Source: DATATV01 sp035551355
GTDB lineage: Bacteria > Actinomycetota > Actinomycetes > Mycobacteriales > Pseudonocardiaceae
Assembly (NCBI GenBank): GCA_035551355.1
Contig: DASZNF010000093.1
Coordinates: 1 to 63,301, forward strand
Length of the DNA stretch: 63,301 bases
Direction of reading: 5' to 3'
Position numbers and translations under genes: made by a program. The notes below the pieces were generated by a model. The model made no database searches and was not told the origin of the DNA. It saw only the letters and a list, made by a program, of their open reading frames with translations. Shown here piece by piece: positions 1 through 7,596 of this stretch (positions are counted from its first letter, which is position 1; each line of letters starts with the position of its first letter).

Positions 1-26
1 GACAAAGTCGTCAGCTCGAAACCGGT

Positions 27-80
27 CTTGCCAGGCGGCTGATCAACGCCGGGCTACGACCGGGCGACCGGATCGCCGCC
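27..80 (+). other. Possible remnant of an acyl-CoA synthetase N-terminus
   Basis: An open frame entering from the left edge encodes LARRLINAGLRPGDRIAA, which resembles the early conserved segment of AMP-forming acyl-CoA synthetases (a LAxxLxxxGLxPGDRVA pattern). The frame stays open beyond this but loses any resemblance, and it runs into the last codons of the TetR gene on the other strand. It could be the broken edge of a gene lying to the left, or a chance match in GC-rich DNA. The resemblance is seen in translation; the family assignment is a weak inference. Confidence 0.2.
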
Positions 81-638
81 GTGGGTCAGCGCCTCGATGC
101 ACGGCCGCAGCACCTCGGCCACTTCCTCCGGGGAGGCGTCGCGCAGGCCGTCCAGTTCCAGCAGGTACCGGCCGACGATCACGCCGAGGGTGATGGCGCC
201 GAACAGCGCGGTGCGCAGCGACGCGTCGGGCAGGTCCATCACCTGGCTGAGCTGGTGTTGCTGGCGGGCGATCGATTCCTGCACCCCGGCCGCGGCCTCG
301 GGGTGGGTGAGCATGGAACGCAGCATGGCCAGGGTGGCGGTGGGTTCGGTTTCCAGCTTCGCGGTCAGCGAGGACAGCAGGTGCTGGGCGACCTGCTCGG
401 TGGACCCCGCCTCCGGTTCGATCTCGACCATCTCGGCTGCCTTGGCGAACAACTCGCTCTTCGAGCCGAAGTAACGCATGACCAGGCCCGGATCGACGCG
501 CGCGGCCGCGGCGACGGCGCGGATCGTGGTGCGGTCGTAACCCAGGCTGGAGAACAGTTTCCGCGCCTCGGCCAGCACTCGCGCTTCGGTCCGCCTGCGC
601 TGCGCCGCGCGTGTTCCACCTTCGCCCGCACCATCCAT
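54..638 (-). CDS. TetR-family transcriptional regulator
   Basis: The 194-aa protein has the usual TetR layout: an N-terminal helix-turn-helix at about residues 17-63 (RVLAEARKLFSSLGYDRTTI, then VDPGLVMRYFGSKSELFAKA) and a variable helical ligand-binding C-terminal part. It is transcribed divergently from the SnoaL-like gene. The 88 bp up to that gene's chosen start hold a paired inverted motif that it probably binds, so local autoregulation and control of the neighbour are inferred. The ATG at 638 leaves an intact HTH; no strong Shine-Dalgarno is obvious. The ligand cannot be read from the sequence. Confidence 0.88.
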   Translation of the reverse strand: MDGAGEGGTRAAQRRRTEARVLAEARKLFSSLGYDRTTIRAVAAAARVDPGLVMRYFGSKSELFAKAAEMVEIEPEAGSTEQVAQHLLSSLTAKLETEPTATLAMLRSMLTHPEAAAGVQESIARQQHQLSQVMDLPDASLRTALFGAITLGVIVGRYLLELDGLRDASPEEVAEVLRPCIEALTHGGDPVARS

Positions 639-655
639 GGGCTGAGTCTACAGAC

Positions 656-698
656 GTTGACCGAGCCCCGGCGAGTGCGCTAGCCTGGTTCGGTCAAC
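656..698 (+). promoter_or_regulatory. Promoter with inverted operator half-sites (TetR/SnoaL-like intergenic region)
   Basis: GTTGACCGA at 656-664 is matched by its exact reverse complement TCGGTCAAC at 690-698. The left arm contains a -35-like TTGACC (657-662). TAGCCT at 681-686 lies 18 bp downstream and fits a -10 for the rightward gene. A dimeric repressor on both arms would cover this promoter. The sequence match is direct; binding by the adjacent TetR protein is inferred. Confidence 0.55.
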
Positions 699-726
699 AC
701 CCGTTGAACGAATGGAGCTCCACCCG

Positions 727-1194
727 ATGACCGACCAAGCCGGCACCGCGTCGCCGACCGCCCGCGAGTTGCTGGAGCGCGCGCAGCAGTTGTTCCTGAA
801 GAAGGACCTGAACAGCTTCGCCGACATGTTCACCGAAGACGGCATCCACGAGCTGCCCTTCGCCCCGCCCGGGGTGCCGGTGACCATCCAGGGGCGCGAG
901 AAGATCCGCGAGTACTTCTCGCTGATCACCGTCACCCCGATCGAGTTCCACGAGTTCGTCGACCTGACGATCTACGAGGCCACCGACCCGAACGTGGTGA
1001 TCGCCGAGTACACGGCCAAGGGCGTGATCGTGAGCTCCGGTGAGCCCTACACCACCCGCTACATCCAGGTGCTGCAGGCCCGGGACGGCGAGGTCGCCGT
1101 GTGGCGGGACTACTGGAACCCGCTGTCCGGCGCCACCGCGATGGGCCGGCTGCCCCAGTTGTTCAAGGCGCTCACCGGTCAAGACCTGAGCTGA
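727..1194 (+). CDS. SnoaL-like / NTF2-fold protein (nuclear transport factor 2 superfamily)
   Basis: About 155 residues, the usual size of a single NTF2-like cone-shaped domain. The pattern is an N-terminal helix (ARELLERAQQLFLKKDLNSF), then MFTEDGIHELPFAPPGVPV, GREKIREYFS and the final strands VLQARDGEVAVWRDYWNPLS, as in SnoaL/PhzA/limonene-epoxide-hydrolase relatives. Such proteins are small isomerases, cyclases or hydrolases; the substrate cannot be inferred here. An ATG at 712 is in frame, but GGAG at 714-717 is placed as the ribosome site for ATG 727, so 727 is preferred. It is divergent from the TetR gene and likely controlled by it. Confidence 0.75.
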   Translation: MTDQAGTASPTARELLERAQQLFLKKDLNSFADMFTEDGIHELPFAPPGVPVTIQGREKIREYFSLITVTPIEFHEFVDLTIYEATDPNVVIAEYTAKGVIVSSGEPYTTRYIQVLQARDGEVAVWRDYWNPLSGATAMGRLPQLFKALTGQDLS

Positions 1195-1368
1195 TCCTTT
1201 TCGTGAGAATGCCGTGGCCGCGACCACCGCGATCGCGCCGGTGCGACGGCCGAACCGCAGTCGGCCGCCCACGTCAGTGATCTCCCGTCGCCGGGTACGC
1301 ACCGACGCCGTCGCGGGTACTGGTCGCCACCGGGCAACCGAAACGCGGCGTCGCCGACGTGGTGTCGA

Positions 1369-1769
1369 TCATTCCTGGGTGGGCCGGTAGGCGGCCCGGT
1401 AGCGTTCGGCCTCGGCCGCGTGTGCTGCCGCGTAGCGGTGGGCGCGAACCGCGATCGCATGGCCGGGCGGGAAGCCGTAGCGGATCAGGCGACTGTTGGC
1501 GCCCTCCTCGGAGTACGACAGCGAATAGCGCAGGTTGACCAACAGTCCCAGCACAATCGATCCAGCGGCCAGGAGTGCTCCAGCCACAGCAGGACCACGG
1601 ACAACAGGGCCATGACGGGCGCGTTCATCACCAGTCCACGCACGAATACCCGCAGCAGCCAGGTTCGGCAGGTCACGTCATGCACAACCCAGTCCCGGTA
1701 GCGGTCGGGCAGTCGGCCGTTGTACTGGTAGTACACCCACCAGAGGGGATTGGGTCGCCGCACCAGCAT
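1369..1769 (-). pseudogene. DUF5313 membrane protein gene, split by a frameshift
   Basis: The 5' part (from ATG 1769) encodes LVRRPNPLWWVYYQYNGRLP followed by RYRDWVVHDVTCRTWLLR and a hydrophobic stretch, the start of the actinobacterial DUF5313 family. This frame runs on into unrelated sequence. The rest of the family pattern, a second hydrophobic segment (AGSIVLGLLVNLRYSLSYS) and a basic tail (IRYGFPPGHA), continues in another frame down to the stop at 1369. One extra base near 1590-1600 (a G in the GCTGTGGC run) would restore a continuous protein of about 133 residues. Either the gene is inactive or a base was missed in sequencing. The function of the family is unknown; two membrane segments are expected. 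Confidence 0.6.
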
Positions 1770-1875
1770 CTCTCCATCGTAACGAGCCGTCACCGCGACG
1801 AGCCCGCATCGACCAGGACTTGAGCCCCCGGGTACCACGCTGCGGCCGGTCGATGTGGTTGCTGCTGAGCGTAGG

Positions 1876-1915
1876 TCGTCGTACAACCGGGTCAGTCGTC
1901 GTACAACCGGGTCAG
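1876..1915. repeat. Perfect 20-bp tandem duplication at the monooxygenase stop codon
   Basis: The unit TCGTCGTACAACCGGGTCAG occurs twice with no mismatch (1876-1895 and 1896-1915). The second copy contains the TGA stop of the minus-strand flavin monooxygenase (1912-1914), so the duplication extends just beyond the gene. Confidence 0.9.
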
Positions 1916-3420
1916 CGGGGGGCGTGGACGCCCATGGTGTCCAAGTAGGACTCGATGACGCCGAGGTCGGCGGTGTCGAGCACGGCGGCGACGTAGCCGT
2001 CCGGACGGATCAGGACCCACTGCTCGGGCGAGAGCCCGTAGGCGCCGTGTACATGGCCGTCGGTGTCGAGGAGGTCGCCTCCGGCGCCGATGGTGTGAAT
2101 ACGCAGGCCGCTGCGTGGCGGCGGGACTGAGGCGGCGTCGACCTGGTAGCCGAGCAGGGTCCAGTGCGGACCGTGGAACAGGGTGAACAACCGGGTGGCC
2201 AGTCCGCCCGCGCCGGTCACCGGTGCGTCGGGCGCGCGGGCGCCGGCCAGCACGCCCGTGTCGCGCTGCGGGCTGGCCACCGTCAGCGCCGAGTCCGGGT
2301 AGCCGAGATCGAGTTGGCTGACTTCACGGCCGCGCTGCGTGTCGCGGTTCTTGGCCGCCTCCAGCAGCCGGGTGGACAGGCCGAGGACCGTCTCGGCGAT
2401 CGGTCGGCGTTCCTGCTCGTAGCTGGCCAGCAATGTTTCGTCAGCCCCGTGGAGCACGGCGGCGAGTTTCCAGCCGAGGTTGTAGGCGTCCTGGACGCTG
2501 GTGTTGAGGCCCTGCCCGCCGGTCGGTGGATGGCAGTGCGCGGCGTCCCCGGCCAAGAACACCCGCCCCTGCCGGTAGTGCTCGGCCAGCCGGGCGTTCA
2601 TCGTGAAGGCCGACGCCCAGGACACCTCGCGGATCACCACGTCGTCCCGGCCGGTGCGGTCGCGGAACAACGCGGTGAGTCCTTCGGCCGAGAGGTCGAT
2701 GTCGGCGTCGAAGGGAATCGGACCCTGGTACTGGAACAGGTCGGTGCCGTAGAGCGGGCACAGCGACAGCTGCGCCGTAGTCCCCTGCCCCCAATGGTGC
2801 CAGGCGTCGAAGGAGACGCCCTCGGCCAGCACATCGGCCACGATCGCCCGCACGCCAAGGGTTTTCCCGGGAAACGGGATGTCCAGTGCCTTGCGGACGA
2901 AGCTCGATCCACCGTCGGCGCCGACCAGGTAGGCGGCCCGGACGGTCCGCTCACCGTCCGGGGTCGCGATCCGCGCGGACACCCCCTGCGGGTCCTGCTC
3001 GAAACCGACGAGCTGGTGGCCGTACCGCGGGGCATGGCCGAGCTCGGCCAACCGTTCCCGTAGCCGATTCTCGGTGTGGAACTGCGGGACGAGCAACGGA
3101 ATCTGGTAGGGCTCCTCCGGTGTCGGGTCCGGCAGCGCGATGGCGGTCTTGTCGACCGGGCCGCTGTCGGTGTAGAAGCGCTGGACGGGGTACCGGCCGC
3201 CGGAGGCGACGATCCGGTCGAGCACGCCGAGGTCCTCGAACACCTCCTGGCTGCGGGGCTGGATGCCCTTGCCCCGGGAGCCGCGGAACGGCTGCGGCGC
3301 CTTGTCGATCAGCACGAATGCGATGTTTCTGCGGGCGAGGTCGATGGCCAGGGTCAACCCGGCCGGACCGGCCCCACAGACAATCACGTCAACCACGTCA
3401 GGATCCGCGATAGGTGTCAT
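1912..3420 (-). CDS. FAD-dependent aromatic monooxygenase (PheA/TfdB type)
   Basis: A 502-aa class A flavoprotein hydroxylase. The N-terminal Rossmann motif VDVIVCGAGPAGLTLAIDLA binds the FAD ADP moiety. The DG motif (YLVGADGGSSFVRKAL, about residues 165-180) and the GD motif (VFLAGDAAHCHPPTGGQGLN, about 287-306) are complete. Such enzymes use NAD(P)H and O2 to hydroxylate phenols, polyketides or antibiotics; the thioredoxin-like C-terminal part fits the PheA/TfdB subgroup. It lies 51 bp downstream of the quinone oxidoreductase on the same strand, so the two are probably co-transcribed under the MarR regulator. A detoxification role for quinones or phenols is inferred from this context. Confidence 0.88.
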   Translation of the reverse strand: MTPIADPDVVDVIVCGAGPAGLTLAIDLARRNIAFVLIDKAPQPFRGSRGKGIQPRSQEVFEDLGVLDRIVASGGRYPVQRFYTDSGPVDKTAIALPDPTPEEPYQIPLLVPQFHTENRLRERLAELGHAPRYGHQLVGFEQDPQGVSARIATPDGERTVRAAYLVGADGGSSFVRKALDIPFPGKTLGVRAIVADVLAEGVSFDAWHHWGQGTTAQLSLCPLYGTDLFQYQGPIPFDADIDLSAEGLTALFRDRTGRDDVVIREVSWASAFTMNARLAEHYRQGRVFLAGDAAHCHPPTGGQGLNTSVQDAYNLGWKLAAVLHGADETLLASYEQERRPIAETVLGLSTRLLEAAKNRDTQRGREVSQLDLGYPDSALTVASPQRDTGVLAGARAPDAPVTGAGGLATRLFTLFHGPHWTLLGYQVDAASVPPPRSGLRIHTIGAGGDLLDTDGHVHGAYGLSPEQWVLIRPDGYVAAVLDTADLGVIESYLDTMGVHAPR

Positions 3421-3471
3421 TGCTCAGCTCCCGGGTCGGTGCCAGCCGCGCGGCTGGGGGGCTCGTCGTGG

Positions 3472-4434
3472 TCAGGCGGATGCGGTGAGCACGACGCGCC
3501 GGCCGGGCTTGGTGGGCGCGGTCCAGGCGGTTTCGACCTCGGCCAGCGGCACCGGCAGTGCCGCGGCGGTGAGGGTGCCCACGGCGAACTGGTCGATCAG
3601 CGAGGGCAGTTCGGCGATGATGCCGGCGGCGGTCAGCGAGCCCTGCCCGCTGCCCATGATCCGCAGGTTGGCCGCGCGCAGCACGAACGAGGGCAGGGTG
3701 ATCTCGGTCCCCGCCATGGAGCCGATCTGGATCCAGTCCAGCGGCGTGCTGCGTTCGGTTCGACGGGTCAGCAGCGCGGGGATGGCCCGTTCGGTGGGGG
3801 CGCCCCAGGTGTAGTCGATCACCACGTCGACGTCCGCGGCGGCGTCGCCGAGCGTGTCAGCGGCCTGTGCCGGGTCGCCGGCCAGGGACACCACGCCGGT
3901 GGCACCCAACTCGGTGAGCAGGTCCAGGCGCTGCGGGTCCCGGCCGGCGGCGACGACGTGGGCCGCGCCGAGGTGGCGGGCGATCTGCACGGCCATCTGT
4001 CCGGCGTTGCCGGTCGCGCCGAGGATCAGCACGCTCTGGCCGGGCTGGAAGGAGATCCGGCGGCGCAGCGCCACCCAGGAGGACATGGCCGGGTTCATCG
4101 CGGCCGCGATGATCACCGGGTCGGCGTTGTCGGGCAGCGGGACGGCGCGGCGCGGATCGAGCAGGGCCTGTTCGGCCATGGTGCCGGGGGCGTCGTCGTC
4201 GGCCACGAAGTACACCGACCGCCCGTCGGCCAACCGGGCCACCCCGTCGACGCCGGGGATCATCGGCAGGTGTCCCTCGCTGGTGTAGTGCGTGCCGTTG
4301 GCGCCGGAGCGGACCCGGGGGTGCAGGCCGGCGGCGAGCATGTCGACCAGCACCTGGCCGTCGGCGGGCTCGGGGGTGGCGAATTCCGCGTAGCGGGGCG
4401 GACTGTCGAACGAACTGACCACTGCGGCGTACAT
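3472..4434 (-). CDS. Zinc-independent quinone oxidoreductase-like protein (MDR superfamily)
   Basis: About 320 residues of the medium-chain dehydrogenase/reductase fold: an N-terminal GroES-like domain (PADGQVLVDMLAAGLHPRVR) and a Rossmann domain with QSVLILGATGNAGQMAVQIA, the NADPH-binding AxxGxxG variant typical of quinone reductases. The usual zinc-ligand pattern of alcohol dehydrogenases is absent. ATG 4434 is chosen because GAGGAG sits six bases upstream; an upstream ATG at 4479 has no such site. It is the first gene after the MarR palindrome and is followed by the flavin monooxygenase. Induction by a phenolic or quinone ligand of MarR is inferred. Confidence 0.85.
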   Translation of the reverse strand: MYAAVVSSFDSPPRYAEFATPEPADGQVLVDMLAAGLHPRVRSGANGTHYTSEGHLPMIPGVDGVARLADGRSVYFVADDDAPGTMAEQALLDPRRAVPLPDNADPVIIAAAMNPAMSSWVALRRRISFQPGQSVLILGATGNAGQMAVQIARHLGAAHVVAAGRDPQRLDLLTELGATGVVSLAGDPAQAADTLGDAAADVDVVIDYTWGAPTERAIPALLTRRTERSTPLDWIQIGSMAGTEITLPSFVLRAANLRIMGSGQGSLTAAGIIAELPSLIDQFAVGTLTAAALPVPLAEVETAWTAPTKPGRRVVLTASA

Positions 4435-4489
4435 GGCTGGCTCCTCGCGTTCAGGAAGTAGATGTAGTACGTGACACAAACAAAATTAA

Positions 4490-4528
4490 TTCGTGGCACA
4501 AACCATGTCAAGTGGTTTGCGCCACGAA
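4490..4528. promoter_or_regulatory. MarR operator (16-bp inverted repeat)
   Basis: TTCGTGGCACAAACCA (4490-4505) and TGGTTTGCGCCACGAA (4513-4528) are reverse complements at 15 of 16 positions, separated by 7 bp. A related half-site, GTGACACAAAC, lies just upstream at 4471-4481. The element is centred between the divergent quinone oxidoreductase and MarR genes, the expected place for a MarR-dimer operator controlling both. Confidence 0.75.
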
Positions 4529-4551
4529 CTAGATGTCGTAAGATTTGGCCA
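4517..4551 (+). promoter_or_regulatory. Probable leaderless promoter of the MarR gene
   Basis: TAAGAT at 4539-4544 is a good -10 box. It is preceded 16 bp upstream by TTGCGC (4517-4522), inside the right arm of the palindrome. The expected transcription start about 7 nt downstream falls on the ATG at 4551, and there is no ribosome-binding site, so a leaderless mRNA is likely. Overlap of the -35 with the operator arm would give autorepression. Confidence 0.45.
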
Positions 4552-4982
4552 TGGCAGCAGAGGGGACAGACCTGGGGATCGTGGACGGCTTGGCTCAGCT
4601 GTCGTTCCTGGTGCAGCACGAACTCGGGCAGATCGCAGCGGCCCACGGACTGTCGATCATCCAGCTACGCCTGCTCGGCGTGCTGCGCGACCGCACGCCC
4701 GGAATGCAGGAACTCGCCCGGCATCTGGGGTTGGACAAATCGAGCATGACCGGCCTGGTCGACCGCGCCGAACGCCGCGGTCTGGTCCACCGGATCCCGG
4801 CGCCCCACGACGGACGCGTCATCCAGGTGTCGATGACCGAACTCGGACATGAACTGGCCCGCGCGTGCACCGTCGAGGTCACTCACCGGATCCGTGCCCT
4901 CACCTCGGTACTCACCGACGCGCAACGCACCCAACTGTCCCGGATGGCCACCATCCTGGTGGGCGGCTCCACCACGATCTGA
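4551..4982 (+). CDS. MarR-family transcriptional regulator
   Basis: A 143-aa winged-helix regulator. Dimerisation helices flank the DNA-binding domain at about residues 33-95, with QELARHLGLDKSSMTGLVDR as the recognition HTH and GLVHRIPAPHDGRVIQVSMT as the wing, including the conserved DxR. Family members repress divergent operons and are released by phenolic ligands. The palindrome next to its promoter and the downstream quinone/phenol-type enzymes fit that model. ATG 4551 is chosen over an in-frame TTG two codons upstream because of the leaderless promoter spacing. Confidence 0.9.
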   Translation: MAAEGTDLGIVDGLAQLSFLVQHELGQIAAAHGLSIIQLRLLGVLRDRTPGMQELARHLGLDKSSMTGLVDRAERRGLVHRIPAPHDGRVIQVSMTELGHELARACTVEVTHRIRALTSVLTDAQRTQLSRMATILVGGSTTI

Positions 4983-5072
4983 CGCGCGTGCCGTCGCCCT
5001 GGGGGGTGGAGTCGCACACCGGCAGGTGGAGCCGGATTCCCGCTGGCGGCCGGTGAAAACGCATCGGCGAGG

Positions 5073-5564
5073 TCACGGCAGCGGTTCGGCCTGCCGGGCC
5101 AGCGACTCCTCTCGGGCCATCCACCGCCAGGTGATCGCCACCGCGGCCAATCCGATCGGCAGCATGGCCACGATCATGGCCAGCCCACCCCGGGAGTTGC
5201 CGGTGGCGACGATCCACACCCCGGCCAGGTCCAGCGACGGCGCGGCCAGGAACAGGTAAGCGGTGCGGCCCGGGTCCGACAGCCGGCACCGCCGCCCGAG
5301 CACCGGCAGCCAGAACAGGATCGCGCCGAGCACCAGCAGCCCGTGCAGCGGCACGTCCAGGGCTTCGGGCAGGTCCACAGCGGCCATGCCGATCATGATC
5401 ACCGCATGGCCGACGACGAACACCGGCAGCGCGACCCGGGCGGGCAGGGCCAGCCGGTCCCAGTCCCAGGGCAGCCCTAGGCGGCGCGGCAGCAGGATCA
5501 GCCCCGGCGCCAGCAGCGACACCGAGGCCCCGCTGGCCGCCATCGGCACGATGCCCGGGGTCAC
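5073..5564 (-). CDS. CtaG-like membrane protein (cytochrome oxidase assembly type), short form
   Basis: A 163-aa protein with four or five hydrophobic segments. The stretch DVPLHGLLVLGAILFWLPVL (about residues 69-88) matches the His-containing HxLxLLxGLLFWxPVL signature of caa3-type CtaG proteins, which take part in copper delivery to the oxidase. It is clearly shorter than full CtaG. The GTG start at 5564 overlaps the stop of the preceding gene (GTGA), making it the last gene of the QcrB-CtaC-CtaD operon. The assembly role is inferred from the motif and the operon. Confidence 0.6.
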   Translation of the reverse strand: MTPGIVPMAASGASVSLLAPGLILLPRRLGLPWDWDRLALPARVALPVFVVGHAVIMIGMAAVDLPEALDVPLHGLLVLGAILFWLPVLGRRCRLSDPGRTAYLFLAAPSLDLAGVWIVATGNSRGGLAMIVAMLPIGLAAVAITWRWMAREESLARQAEPLP

Positions 5565-5944
5565 TCGTCACCCCCGGCGGCGATACCGCCGCCACCGATG
5601 CGCTCCTTGCGCGCCAGCACCGCAGCCAGCAACAGCGGGTAGCACGCGAACAGCATCAGCCACCAGCCATAGACGAAGCCCAGCGCGATCAGCGCGCCCG
5701 CGATCCCCAGCAGTCCGGCGGACGTGCTGCGGGTCGCGATCCGCAACCGCTCCGGCTCGACGCGGTGCCTGCCGGCCAGCAGCACGGCAACGCCGAAGGT
5801 GCCGATCAGCGCCACCGCGAGGAAGTAGACGATCAGCGGGAACGGGTCGGCGTAGCTGTAGACGACCAGAACCAGGGCCAGGACCGCGTTCAGCGCTCCC
5901 CAACCGAACACCACCAGCGCACCGCGCCCCACCGGTCTGCTCAT
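5561..5944 (-). CDS. Small three- or four-helix membrane protein of the oxidase operon
   Basis: A 127-aa protein with hydrophobic segments at about residues 9-30 (GALVVFGWGALNAVLALVLV), 34-55, 75-92 and 95-112. It has no recognisable cofactor residues. Size and position suggest an accessory oxidase subunit comparable to CtaF/subunit IV, but no sequence signature proves it. ATG 5944 overlaps the CtaD stop (ATGA), and its own stop overlaps the CtaG-like start, so translation is coupled on both sides. Confidence 0.55.
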   Translation of the reverse strand: MSRPVGRGALVVFGWGALNAVLALVLVVYSYADPFPLIVYFLAVALIGTFGVAVLLAGRHRVEPERLRIATRSTSAGLLGIAGALIALGFVYGWWLMLFACYPLLLAAVLARKERIGGGGIAAGGDE

Positions 5945-7596
5945 CGCGCCGGGGTCCCGTGCTGTGCGGCGGCCCGCTCCCGTTGGTCCAGCAGAGGAGC
6001 GTAGCTGGTGATCGGCGGCAGGGCCGTGCCCTGGAAGTTGAGCGGGGGCGGCGGTGAGGAGGTGGCCCACTCCAGGGTGAACCCGCCCCAAGGATCATCC
6101 GGCGCGGTGGCCGGCCCGCGCAGCGTCCGGATCAGGTTGACCGCGAAGATCAGCATCGCGATGCCCAGCACGGCCGCGCCACAGCTGGAGATCAGGTTCG
6201 GCATCCCGATCCCGTCCTCCGGCAGGTAGCTGGCCACCCGCCTGGGCATGCCCAGCATGCCCATCCAGAACATCGGCAGAAAGGTGGCGTTGGTGCCGAT
6301 CACCATCAGCCAGAAGTGCCAGCGGCCCAGCCGCTCGGACAACATCCGCCCGGTCATCTTCGGGAACCAGAAGTACATCCCGGCGAACAACCCGAACACG
6401 CTGCCGGCCAGCAGCGTGTAGTGGAAGTGCGCCACCACGAAGTAACTGCCCCGCTCCTGGTAGTCCAGCACCGGGGTGCCGACCATGATCCCGGTCAGCC
6501 CGCCGATCAGGAACTGCGGGATGAACGCCAGCGCGAACAACATCGGGGTGCGGTACACCAGCCGGCCGCCCAGGATCGTGCCCAGCATGCCGAAGTACTC
6601 GATGCCCGCCGGGATGAGCAACGAGATCGAGGTCAGCGAGTAGTAGTCGTCCGCGGCCTGGCCGGTGGTGAACATGTGGTGCCCCCACACGCTCATGGAC
6701 AGCGCGGCGAACACCAACAGGGCCAGCGCGGTTCCGGTGTAGCCGAAGAACCGCCTGCGGCTGAAGGTGGCCAGCACCTCGCACACCGCGCCGACGAACG
6801 GGAAGAACATCACGTACACCACGGGATGCGCGTAGAACCAGAACAGGTTCTGGTAGCCGATGTTCCAGATGTTGTTCATGAACACCGACGGCACCATCCG
6901 ACCGAACACCACCAGGCCCAGGGCGGCCAGCAGGGCCGGGAAAGCGCCGAGCACCATCAGGTTGGTGGCGATCACCGACCAGCACAGCACCGGCAGCCGC
7001 AGCATGGTCATGCCGCGCGCCCGCTTCAGCAGCACGGTCCACAACACGGTGCCGCCGATGAGGATCAGGCCCGTGGTGGACAGGAACACCCCGGCAATCC
7101 ACAGGTCCTGGCCGGCGCCCGGGGAGAACCGGCTGTCCGACAACGGGGTGTACTCGGTCCAGCCGGACTGCGCGGTGCCGGTGGACACGGAGAACCCGGA
7201 CAACATGATGACGGCGCCGAACAGGTACAGCCAGAACCCGGCCATGGTCACCCGCGGCGCGGCCACGTTGGGTGCACCGATCTGCAACGGCACCAGGTAC
7301 AGGCCGATGGCCAGCGCGAACGGCGTGATGGACAGGTAGATCATGCCCGAGCCGTGGATGGTGAAGATCTCGTCGTAGACCTGGTTGGACAGGAAGTGGT
7401 TGTCCGGGCGGGAAAGCTGGTAACGCATCAGCAGCGCGAGCACACCCATCGCGAAGAACACCACCAGGGCGGTGCCGCCGGTGAGGATGGCGATGCGCTT
7501 GTGGTCGGTGGTGGTCAGCCAGGGCCGCTGGTGCCGGGTCGCGTCGGCGATCCCGGACTCGGCCGCCGCGGCCGTGGTGGAGGGCGGCGGGTTCAC
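5941..7596 (-). CDS. ctaD: Haem-copper oxidase subunit I (CtaD-like), without canonical proton-channel residues
   Basis: A 551-aa integral membrane protein with about twelve helices and all metal ligands: the low-spin haem His in FTIHGSGMIYLS, the CuB set His257 (HPVVY, including the cross-linking Tyr261) and the HH pair in VWGHHMFTTG, and the haem ligands in YFVVAHFHYTLLAGSVFG. Three residues that define aa3 proton channels are different: GAPD is GAPN (Asn110), HPEVY is HPVVY (Val259), and IPTGxK is IPAGIE (Glu333). The HDTY Mg-site motif before HFHY is also absent. GTG 7596 overlaps the CtaC stop (GTGA) and has a G-rich ribosome site. The family (cytochrome c oxidase) is certain. Its pumping ability is questionable, and it may be an accessory oxidase beside a standard one elsewhere. 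Confidence 0.92.
   Translation of the reverse strand: MNPPPSTTAAAAESGIADATRHQRPWLTTTDHKRIAILTGGTALVVFFAMGVLALLMRYQLSRPDNHFLSNQVYDEIFTIHGSGMIYLSITPFALAIGLYLVPLQIGAPNVAAPRVTMAGFWLYLFGAVIMLSGFSVSTGTAQSGWTEYTPLSDSRFSPGAGQDLWIAGVFLSTTGLILIGGTVLWTVLLKRARGMTMLRLPVLCWSVIATNLMVLGAFPALLAALGLVVFGRMVPSVFMNNIWNIGYQNLFWFYAHPVVYVMFFPFVGAVCEVLATFSRRRFFGYTGTALALLVFAALSMSVWGHHMFTTGQAADDYYSLTSISLLIPAGIEYFGMLGTILGGRLVYRTPMLFALAFIPQFLIGGLTGIMVGTPVLDYQERGSYFVVAHFHYTLLAGSVFGLFAGMYFWFPKMTGRMLSERLGRWHFWLMVIGTNATFLPMFWMGMLGMPRRVASYLPEDGIGMPNLISSCGAAVLGIAMLIFAVNLIRTLRGPATAPDDPWGGFTLEWATSSPPPPLNFQGTALPPITSYAPLLDQRERAAAQHGTPAR

Noticed and set aside
1195..1368. Possible small gene between the SnoaL-like gene and the DUF5313 remnant
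   Set aside because: Only short Arg/Pro-rich frames without ribosome sites or recognisable motifs are present.
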